A stretch of 64,000 bases of DNA from assembly GCA_001661515.1 (NCBI GenBank), contig LUVW01000018.1, positions 20,177 to 84,176 of the forward strand, read 5' to 3'. Below are positions 12,167-24,100 of this stretch, piece by piece. How positions within the stretch are numbered: position 1 is the stretch's first letter; each line of letters begins with the position of its first letter. This DNA is from Capniomyces stellatus (lineage: Eukaryota; Kickxellomycota; Harpellomycetes; Harpellales; Legeriomycetaceae). The position numbers and the translations under genes are program-made. Below the pieces are notes generated by a model, which saw only the letters and a list, made by a program, of their open reading frames with translations, made no database searches and was not told the DNA's origin.

Positions 12167-15100
12167 ATGGAAAGCGTTAACTATACAGCCCAGAATCCCC
12201 TAAAAGAAATGGATGGGGAGTCCGCTCTGAGAAGCTGCGAGGAGCCGAAAGTTCAAGATACCTACAGCATATTTAGGAACAGCTGTGTAATCACTGTACC
12301 TAAGCGTCACAGAAGCTTCATAACCCGTGCCATTGATAAGTTTGATTTATCGGAAGGTTACAATAATACACCTTTAGAAGAGCTGGTAAAAAGCGATGTT
12401 GGTGTTATGCTCTGCTTTCTTGACTACTTTATAAACAGTTTTGAACATGTCCATAGCAGCAAGAATGACTTTGTTGGGCTATTGAGGATTCTAGTATCAC
12501 AGATATATACGCGGTATATGGAAAATAACGACGTACACGTGGCCACCGAGGAGTTTGATTTCGAAACAAAAAAAAGATTTATAAACACGTTTTACAAATC
12601 AGAGCTCATATTGAATAAAAAAGCAGGTGATTTTGAAGATAGCAAAAGCCAACCTGATGAATCAAAAAGTGCCCTGATGAACTTGACTCTGGTTAACAGA
12701 GCAGCGCTTTTGGGCACGTTTGGGGGCCAAGGAATCACAGACAGCTACATAGAAGAAATCAGAGATTGTTACGAAACGTATGCGCCGATTGTTGGGCCAT
12801 TTTTGCTAAAGATGTCTGACTTTTTGAACAACTTGTCAAAAAAGACCAACAAACACTTTTTCTTGTCGCACGGCCTGGATATTATGAAGTGGATAACCGC
12901 AGACGAAAGTTTGGTCCCCGATAAAGGCTACATAACCCAGTCTCCAATAAGCTTTCCATTGATCGGACTGATCCAGCTGCTAAACTTTTTGGTGATTTGC
13001 AAAAGCTTAAACAAACATCCAAATTGGGTTGCAAGCAGGTTCAAAGAGTTTGCCGGGCACAGTCAAGGCACAATCGCGGCGGTAGCAATAGCCTCATCAA
13101 CAGACGAAGATAGCTTTTACAAAAATGCTGAAAAGGCCCTTGGCTTGCTATTCATTATTGGAACCAGATCGCAAATAGAGTTCTCGCAGGAAGCTCTAAA
13201 CCCAAACACAATAAAGGACTCTATTAAAAGTGGCTTTGGAAGCCCAACTCCAATGCTGCTAATAAGCAATATAAAAAAGCAGATGCTAATAAACAACATA
13301 CAGAGAATCAACCAGCATTTGCCAGTAGATAGACACATATCAATCTCAATCAAGAACAGCATCAGGTCGTACGTAGTATCAGGACCATCATCAACCCTAT
13401 ACTCGCTATCCAAGGCTATCGATGCATTACGAGCAAAGAGTGACGTTGACCAGTCAAGAGTGCCATTCTCGAGCCGAAACGCGGTAATCAACATTGACTT
13501 TTTGCACGTGTCTGCGCCATTCCACAGCAAATACTTGGCAGGTTCCGTAGAGAAGATACTTGGCGATGCCACAGAGCACGGCTTTTTGTTCAGCAGCAAT
13601 GATCTGAATATTCCAGTAGTATCCTCGTTTAACGGAGGCAAGCTGAACAAGTGCACAGATTTGACGGAGGTTATTGTCAGCGAGATCTGTGTAAAGGAGT
13701 TGGATTGGACAAAGGCTACAGAAATCAAAGAAATCACACATATAGTAGACTTTGGTCCAGGCGGAATTTCAGGAATTGGTGCATTGACATCAAACAACAA
13801 AGAGGGAACAGGAGTTGATGTGATATTTGCTGGGGTGAATGAGCGCAAGCTGCGAAACACCAAGATAATGACAGAAATATTTAACCGAAACACAGAGCTG
13901 GTCCAGTTTTCGCAAAATTGGGAAAAGGAGTTTGGGCCAAAGCTAGTTGTCAACAAGTACAGCAACAAGATATTTGTAAACACTCGAATGAGCCAGATGT
14001 TGGGCAAGCCCCATCTGATGGTTGCTGGAATGACGCCATCAACAGTGGGTTCAGAGTTTGTATCGGCAGTCACAAATGCAGGATACCACATTGAGCTGGC
14101 AGGAGGCGGCCATTTTAGCGAAGAGTCGGTCAGAAATGTGGTTGAGGAAATCAGAAACAAGGTTGACCCTGGGAACGGAATAACAATGAATGTTATTTAT
14201 CTAAACGCGAGAGTAGCTGGGCTCCAGATCCCGCTGTTGCAAACTCTATGCAGGGAAGGAGCCCCAATAGATGGAATCTGTATTTCAGCTGGAGTCCCCT
14301 CACTAGAAACCTGCAACGACCTGATTGATGGTATGCTGGCTGCGGGAATGAAGCATATATCTTTCAAGCCAGGATCCACCGACACCATTCGCCAAGTAGT
14401 CAGAATTGCTAGTAGCAACCCCAAAATACACGTGATAATCCAGTGGACTGGCGGAAGGGGAGGGGGTCACCATAGCTTTGAGGACTTTAACCATCCAATA
14501 CTGGACACATATGGAGAGATTCGACAGTGCAGAAACGTCATACTAGTTGCTGGCTCAGGGTTTGGAGGTGCTGAGGACACTTTGCCGTATATTACTGGAG
14601 ACTGGAGTCTGCAGTTTGATAAAGCCAGAATGCCGTTTGACGGGATACTGCTGGGGTCCAGGGTAATGGTTGCCAAGGAGTGCCCAACTAGCGACAAGGT
14701 AAAGCAGCTGATTGTTGACACGCCAGGTGTATCAGACGCCGAGTGGGAAAAGACTTACAAGGGAGCAGCAGGCGGGGTGATTACGGTTGTTTCTGAGCTT
14801 GGACAGCCAATACACATGGTGGCAAATAGAGGAGTAATGCTGTGGAGCGAATTTGACCAAACAATATTCAATCTGCCAAAGGACCAGCGACTGCCAGTGA
14901 TCAACAAGAAGAGAGACTATATTATAAAACGACTAAACGAGGACTACCAGAAGCCGTGGTTTGGAAGGAAAGAAAGTGGTTTGGTTTGCGATCTTGGCGA
15001 CATGACATACTCTGAGGTTGTTTATAGACTGATTGATCTGATGTACCTGAAGAAGAGCGGCAGCTGGATCAACGAGTCGTACAGAGACATAGTTGGCGAT

Positions 15101-18100
15101 ATGCTAAGAAGGATTGACGAGAGGTTCAGTATGACTTTGCACGAGATGATTTTGCAGTCAAACGAGCAGCTCAACAACCCATTTGAAATCTCGCAAAAGG
15201 TTATAGACGCATTCCCAGAGTCAAAGTCCAGGATCTTGTTGGTTGAGGACCTGCACTATTTTATAAACATATGTTCAACACCTGGCCGCAAACCAGTTCC
15301 GTTTGTTCCTGTGCTTGACGAGAACTTTGACGTTTGGTTTAAAAAGGATGGTTTGTGGCAGTCAGAGTTCCTAGAGTCTGTTGTGGGTGAAGACGAGGGA
15401 CGGGTTTGTATTCTGCAGGGTCCGGTTTCAATCAGATACTGCGACAAAGTCAACGAGCCAGTGGCCGAGATACTCGACAGCATCAACAATAGCCACATTG
15501 AATCAATTGTAAAGCTTGTTTATGGTGGGGATAAAAGCAAAATACCCGCAGTCGAGTATCTGAGCCCATTTTCAGAAAACACCTGCAGTCTAGAGTCAGA
15601 CAACTTGAAGATTGAAAAAAGCAATAGAACAACGGTTTATAAGGTGGGGGCAGACATAGGCGATTTGGAGTCTAATGAGGTGTGGTTTGAGCTGCTATCT
15701 GGCTCGAGTCTATCTTGGCTGTCAGCACTCTTGAGGTCAAAAACCATCTATCGAGGAGACAAGGTCACGCCCAACAATATCCGATCTATAGTAGCGCCAC
15801 AGCCAAACACCACTGTCACTATTATCAGCGATGACAACGATGATAAGTTGCCGATGTACTTGATGGTTGAGAATAACAAAGGGTTCAAGAGCATTGAGAT
15901 GTTTTATAACCAGGCAACAAGGACCATCAAGGTAGTGATGCACGACAACCCAAACAGCAACGTTTACAGTTTGGAGTTCAACTTTACGTACAACCCAACG
16001 CACTCGTACTCATTGATCCATGAGATAGTTGAGGGCAGAAACAGGAGAGTCACCGAGTTTTACTCCAAGCTGTGGATCCACAACCCTGAATACTTGACTG
16101 AAAAAGTCACAGACGATGGAACTTTTACAATCCAGCACAGCAATATCAGAGTGCTGCCCAAGGACATTGCAAGGTTCTGTCAGGTGGTTGGAAACAACTC
16201 GAACAGCTACTCGAACAAAGAAGGAAAAGGGTACACAAGAATACCAATGGACTACACGTTCAATATGCTGTGGGGAGCCATTTGCTCGGTTTCAAACAAC
16301 TGCGCAGACGCAAACATGCTGGATATTGTTCACTACTCAATAAGCTTTGAGTCACTAGTGAATTACGAGCTGCTAAAAACTAGCGATGAGTTGAATGCTG
16401 TTACCAGGGTTTTGTCAGTAACAAACGACTCTATGGGGAAAATGATGACCATTGAAGGTGTTTTGATGAAGGGCACAACGCCACACTACAGACTTGTGAC
16501 GTCTTCGCTGTACCGAGGAAGCTATACTGATTATCAAACCACGTACCGCAAAGAGGACGAGACGCCTATAAAGTTAACGCTGGCTGAGGAAAAGGACATT
16601 TCCACCTTGTTTAGTAAAGAGTGGTTTATTGTTAATGATGACAGCGAAGAACTAATTAAACTGGGGTCATCGTTGGTATTTAGACTGAATAGTGAGATCA
16701 AGTACAGAAACACCAAGGAGTTCAACAGTGTAAAGACTTGTGGGACAGTCGAGCTGATAACCCAGAACAGAACGTTTGTGCAGGTAGCAACTGTAGATTA
16801 CGCCAGCGGACATGCCCATGGAAACCCGGTTTTGGGGTACTTGAATAGGAACGGAGAAAAGTATGACCAGGCAATTATGTTTGAAAACGGTGGCTATTCT
16901 ATTATTCCCCAGGAGGATCGGTATTTGGCAACATGTTACGCCCACAGCTCAAACCGGGAGTTTGCATTGATAACAGGAGACTTGAATCCAATACACACTA
17001 ACAAGTACTTTGCCAATCTTAGCGGACTGCCTGGAACTATTGTGCATGGAATGTGGACGTCTGCAGCAGCAAGAAAAGTGGTGGAGATCTTTGCAGCCGA
17101 CAACCACCCAGAACGGGTAGCTACTTACAATGTTAGGTTTTTGGATATGGTTCTGCCTGGAGACAAGCTGGAGACAAAGCTGACACATATTGGAATGAAG
17201 TATGGGCGAAAGGTCATTAAGGTTGAAACATTTAATGAGGCTGGACACAAGATTCTGGAGGGGACATCTGAGGTGAATCCGCCCAAGACAGCATACGTGT
17301 TTACTGGGCAGGGGTCGCAGGTGGCAAACATGGGCATGGACCTGTACAACAGCTCGGACAACATCAAGAAGCTGTGGGACGAGGCCGACCGCCACATGCA
17401 AAACATGTATGGATTCTCGCTACTAGAAATACTGGTTCTTAACCCCAAAGAGAAAACGGTCTACTTTGGCGGTGTCAAGGGAGCAAAGATTAGAGAGAAC
17501 TACATGAACATGAAGTACGAGATGATAGACAGTAACGGAAAGGTGCAGACTTTGAGTCTGTTTCCAGACATCAACAGGAGCTGTACATGTTACACATTTA
17601 GATCGCCAACTGGGCTGCTGTCGGCTACGCAGTTTACCCAGCCAACATTGATGTTGTACGAAATGGCAGCATTCCAGGACATGATTGACAAACAGTTGGT
17701 TCACAGGGACATGATATTTGCAGGACACTCGCTTGGTGAGTTCTGTGCACTTTTGGCAATTGGCCAGGTAGTGAAGCTTGAGACTATGCTTGAACTGGTG
17801 TTTTATCGTGGATTGGCAATGCAGATGTCGGTTGAGCGTGACGAGTTGGGATTCAGTGAGTATGGAATGGTTGCTTTTAACCCGGCCCGGATATCGCCAG
17901 GATTTATGGAGAGTGGGTTTGACATTGTGGTCAAATCAATCAAAAAGTTTGGAAATGGGCTGATTGAAATAGTCAACTACAACGTGGAAAACTGGCAGTA
18001 TGTGATTGCTGGTGAGCTGAGACTTCTTTCAGTGTTTGCCAAGGTTACTGATTTGCTCGTTAAAAACAAGTCTACCCTATTGCAGCTCAGTTCTAAGGCA

Positions 18101-21100
18101 GGAAATTTGGAAAGCGAGTTTAGCGGTTTGGTTGAAAGGATCGTGGTTGAGGTGATTGAGCTAGTGGACAGAGAGAAGAAAAGAGAGAAGGGCAGAATTG
18201 TGCTGGATAGAAGTCAGTGCACTATACCATTGCCAGGAATCGATGTGCCGTTCCACTCGTCGTTTTTGCTGCCAGGGGTAAACCTGATGCGCGAGTTTAT
18301 GCACAAAACAATCAGTGTTGGCAATGTAGACGTTGATCTGCTGGAAAACAGGTACATTCCAAATGTGGTTGCCAGACCGTTTAAAGTGGACAGAGGATAC
18401 TTTGAGTTGGCGTACAAAGCAACCAGCTCATTGAATCTGAAAAAGACATTGGATACATGGAACGATTCGATACTGAATGTTGGTTTAGAAAAAAAGAGGC
18501 TGGGATACGTGCTGCTTGTTGAGTTGCTGTCGTACCAGTTTGCCAGTGCGGTAAAGTGGATTGAGACTCAGGACGTGATGTTTAGAGACTATGGAATTGA
18601 ACAGCTGATTGAAATTGGACCAGGCCCAATACTGACAGGCATGGCGTCCAGAACGCTTAAATCAAAGTACGCCGAGTACGACAATGCAAAACTGATAAAA
18701 CGGACCTTGCTGAACTATTCTAGCGATAAGGATGCTTTGTACTTTAACGTCAAACAGGATTCAAGCTCAAACTTGGCTGAAGTTCCAGCTGAAAAAAGTG
18801 TCAAGCCCAAGTCTGCAGCCAAGGAAAAGAAAAAGAAATTGCCAAAAACACAAGTAGCTGAAGTCCCCAAAGTCCAAAAAAGTGCTGCGGTTGCAGCTGA
18901 GTCAACGGGGGGTGCCCCTGAAGCCAAAGCACCAAGCTTTGCCGTTCAGTCTGGTGGAGTGGCTAACCCGATTGAGGACGCAAAGATCAAATCAAGTGAG
19001 ATTATAATATCTATTATCGCGCAGAAGCTGAAGAAAAGCTTTGAGGACATTCCAGCAACCAAGTCGATCAAGGAGCTGGTGAACGGAAAGTCGGCTATGC
19101 AGAACGAGATAGTTGGTGATTTGCAAAAGGAGTTTGTGAACCAGATCCCCGATAAGGCTGAGGAGCTGCCACTGAGCGACCTGTTTAACATGGTTCACAA
19201 CGACTCTGGCAAATTGGGTGCATTCTCGTCAGTAAAGGTTTCAAGATTGGTAAACTCAAAAATGCCAGGCGGGTTCAGTCTTCCAATGATCAAAACGCAT
19301 CTAACCAAAACCTATGGACTGGGATCATTGAGATCAGATGCCATGCTGCTGCTGGGAACAACTTTGGAGCCGGAGACACGGGTTGGGTCAGAAAGCGAAG
19401 CCTTTGTGTGGCTGGCATCGGTTGCTAAACAGTATGCGGCAATAAACAGTTTAGAGTACACAATGTCTTCGGGCAGTTCAGGACAAGGACCCTCGAGCTC
19501 GCAAAGTGTTTCTATAAACTCTGAAGAGTTCAAAAAGTATCAAGAGACTGAGCGTAAAATGATACTGTCTCAATTCAACTCAATGGCAAAGTACCTGGAT
19601 ATTGACACCAATGAAAGTTATCAAACAATAAACGACACCAAAGATAACCTAAATGCACTGCAAGCACAGCTTGATCTATGGACCAAGGAGCAGGGCGAGG
19701 CTTATGCTGAGGGAATAAAGCCTGTGTTTAGTGTAGAAAAGGTTAGGATATTTGACTCTTACTGGAACTGGGCTCAAAGCAATGCTGAATCTATGTTCTA
19801 TACGCTTTTTACAGGAGGGTATTTAAACAACATGGCTGCATTTGAAAAAGAATGCAGAGCCCTGATAAACTGTTCCAGTATTAGGTTGGTTGATTTCCTA
19901 ACGTACAAATTAAAACATGTTGATTCAAATCTATTCTCTAAATGTAAATCTTCACTTTCAGTTGGTGACAAAAAAGCAATTATTCAGACTGTTATTGATA
20001 AATGCAGAGATAACGTGAACAAACCTCCGTTTTACTTTGGCACAACCGAGTTCTTGGGACCCAACACCAGCATCACCAACAAAGGCGAGATAGTGTATAC
20101 TGAGCTGCCTAGGAGCGGTATCAACGACTGCAGAGACTATTTGGAGTCGATTGTTAAGGGCTTTCCAAGTGTCAAGTTCCAGTACGAAGGTGTCGAGGAC
20201 TTGGTTTCAGAGCCTAGCATGGATAATATGTTGGAGCTTATTAAGACGCAGGAGGAGTTTAGGGGAATTGATGTTAGCACGCTTTCAAGGCTTATAGCAA
20301 TGTCCAAGGGAGGCAAACACGCTTCAAGTGATACTCCTCATGTAAAGCCTAAAACTTTAGGAACTGATTTGAAAAGCTACAAAGACTATGTTGAGTTTTC
20401 CAGGTCGATTCAAGTTGAGGGGAGAACGCCGTTTTTAAATCTCCGAAGAAAAGTGGCGTCTGACTTTTGGGAGTACAATACTGAACAGACTTCGAGGTAC
20501 TTGGGTGCATTGCTTGACATTTCAAACCATGGAATATCGTTTGTTGGTAGAAATGTGTTGATCACAGGCTGTGGAAGAAACTCAATTGGAATGGCTGTTT
20601 TAAAGGCGCTTATATCAGCTGGTGCCAATGTTGTGGTAACCACGTCAAGCTTTAGCTATGATGTAGTAAAGATGTACGAAGATGTTTACAAGACTTTGGG
20701 CTCCAAAAACTCGTCGTTATTCGTGGTTCCGTTTAACCAGTCCTCGCAAACCGATGTCAACAATCTGATTGATTTTATCTATGAATCTAAAGAAAACGGG
20801 GGGCTGGGGCTGGACTTGGACGTATTTGTGCCATTTGCTGCTATTTCTGAGACTGACCGTGATATTTCTGAAATAGATTCCTACTCTGAGCTATCGCATC
20901 GAACAATGCTTACAAATTTAATCAGAATGGTTGGTAGAATAAAGTTCAACAAGCAAAAGCAGAATATACTAAACAGGCCTACTCAGGTGATTGTCCCACT
21001 TTCGCTTAATCACGGAGCATTTGGAAACGATGGTTTGTACGCTGAGAGCAAAGTTGGTCTCGAAACACTGTTTGATAAATGGAGAGCTGAAACGTGGAGA

Positions 21101-24100
21101 GATTTCATTAGTATTTCAGGCACGGTTGTGGGATGGGCAAGGGGCACTTCGCTGATGAACCAAAATAACATTCTGGCTCAAGGGATGGAAAAGCATGGAG
21201 GGAGGACCTTTTCGACCGAAGAAACAGCGTTTAATATTATTGGGCTGCTACATCCCGAGATTAGAGCAATGTGCGATAGGAGCCCAATTTACGCGGACAT
21301 AAGTGGTGGTTTTGGGATATTGGAGGGATTCAATGACTGTTGCATTAAAATAAGAGACAGTATAATGAGCCAAAGCGCCACTCAGAAACAGATTGTTGCC
21401 GAAACGTCGTTTGACTTTAACCTAGTGGAGGGCGACCATGTAGAGAGACTTTACAAGACAGTAGAATCACATCCCAAAGCAAAGCTGGTGCTTGACTTTC
21501 CTGAGCTTAAGGCGCAAGACGAGCTAAAGGACAAGAGCTATATGAAGGGCATGTTGAACTTGGAAAAAACAGTGGTTATAGTTGGCTATGGCGAAGTAAG
21601 TCCGTTTGGAAACGCAGAAACTCGTTGGGACATGGAAGTAAACGGAGAGTTTTCCAATGAGAGCTGCATAATGCTAGGTTGGATCATGGGCCACATTAAA
21701 TATTACAACGGTAGACTGAAAGACGGGTCTTTTTACATTGGCTGGGTAGATTTTAACACCGAACAACCGATTGAGGACAGAAAGATAAAGGCGGTATACG
21801 AAAAAAAGATTATTGAGGACTCGTGTATCCGTATAATGGATCCAGATCGTATTTGGGGCTATGACCCAAATGTCAAAACAACGATCCAAGAGATAGAAAT
21901 CAAAGAACATATGCACCCAATAATCACAACATTTGATGAGGCGGAGCATTTCAAGCTAAGAAACGGCGACAAGGTAAAGACGTGGAAAAATGATGACGAC
22001 TCCTGGTCGGTACAGTTTCTGCCGGGTGCTAGGCTCTATTTTCCTAAAGCGCGCAAATTCGACTCAAATGTTGCAGGGCTACTGCCCAAAGGCTGGTCGG
22101 CACAAAGGTTTGGAATTGATAAAGAAACGGTTAACCAGGTTGACAACCTGACTCTTCACGTGCTGGTCTCCACCTGTGATGCCTTGATGAGGGCTGGAGT
22201 TGAAGATCCGTACGAATTTTACAAGTATGTCCATTTGACCCAGGTTGGAAACTCTGTTGGATCGTGTTTGGGGGGAGCAAAATCCTTTGTTGATACTGTT
22301 ATTGATAGGTTTAGGGATACAGATGTTCAAAAGGATATTCTGCAGGAAACATTCCCCTCGTCAATGTCGGGATGGGTTAATTTGCTTCTTTTGTCGTCGG
22401 CAGGGCCAATTAAGGTTCCAAGTTTGTCATACTCTACTGGAGTTGCATCTATCAGCATAGCCGTTGAGTCTATACAAACAGGAAAAGCTAAAATCATGGT
22501 TGCTGGAAGCCAGGACGATTTTTTGGAGGAAACAAACACAGAGCTAGTATTCAATGAAGAACTTGTCTCTGCTTCTAAAGAACTAAGAGCTGGCAGAACA
22601 ACCAAAGACAACACTCGTCCACTTACAAGCACGAGCGATGGGTTCATAGAGTCACAAGGTTCTGCCACTATGATACTAATGTCTGCTGCAATCGCATTGG
22701 AGATGGGTGTTCCGATTTATGGTGTTGTGGCGTACTGCAACACAAGCTCGAGCAAGCCAGAAAACTCAATAAATGACCCAGGAAATGGCATCTTATCAAG
22801 TGCCCGAGAATTCAACTATTGTTCTAACAATCCTCTGTTAGACTTTAGCTACCGCAAACGCCAGCTGTCAAAGAGATTAAAAGATATAAAGGAATGGGTT
22901 AAAACCGAGCTGGATTCTTTAAGCTCAGCAAGCAGCAATGACTACTTTCAGACAAAGAACATTGATTTTGAAAGTGCAGAAAAAACTAGCAAAACCACCG
23001 GCTCATGTGAGGCTGCGCAGATGCTAGACGACAAGCTGAACTGCATTCAGTATGAAGCAGATGCGATGGCGAGGGATGCTGTCGACTATTGGGGAAGCGA
23101 CTTCTGGAAGGAAGAGTATGGAATCGCGCCTATAAGGGGTGCGCTGGCCTCGTTTGGGTTATCTGTTGACGATATTGACATTATCAGTCTTTATGCTAGT
23201 TCAATCAAAAATATTGACGATTTGGAGATGAATATGATAAATAATCAGTTTAAACACTTGGGGAGGTCCAAAGGAAACGAGTGCCCGGCTGTTTGCCAGA
23301 AAGGGCTGATCGGACACACCAAAAGTGCATCGGCTTCTTTTGAGCTCAACGGGTTGGTGCAGTCTATTTGCTCGGGCATTGTTCCTGGGAACCGAGTTTC
23401 AGACAACATTTCTAGTGACTATAAATCCCACGAGTATATTTTTCATCCTAGAAAAACGTACAAAAGGCCCATGATCAAAGCTGGTATGCTGAAGTCGTTT
23501 GGAAAGAACAACAGTTCTGGTGAGATTATCGTTGTCCACCCTGATTATGTTCTAGCCTCGCTTGATGAGAACGTATATAAAGACTATAAAGTCCGTGTGG
23601 TAGGTAGACAGAATACAGCCAACAGATACCTACAAAACACACTAACAGGATCCAAGCTACACGTAAACATCAAAGTCAACCCACCATTTGACGAGAGCAT
23701 TGAGGAACAGGTATACCTCAACCCTAACGCTCGTGTAGAGTATGATCCCGATACCAACAGCTACTACTTTAAAAAAGTTGATCAACCAACACAAAGAACG
23801 CCAAGCTCTCGTTATATTACCGAGTTCAAGAAAGAAGCCTGCACAGATCCGGTGCAGCCTGTTGCTTCTAGTGGTTTAATACAGGGTGTTGGAATGGATA
23901 TAGAGGTGACAACCGCAATAAACATTGACAACGACAACTTTATTGAGCGGAACTTTACCAAAAACGAAATCGAATACTGTTTGAAAAAACCAAACTCCCG
24001 ATCTCGTTTCACAGGCAAATGGTGTGCAAAAGAAGCTGTTATAAAAGCGATCACCAATTTTAACGACCAAACCAACCCAAACCAGAATCTATGGACCAAG

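Noticed and set aside
13117..14160. 347-codon reverse frame inside the FAS gene
   Set aside because: Antisense to well-conserved acyltransferase and enoyl reductase sequence; no family resemblance.
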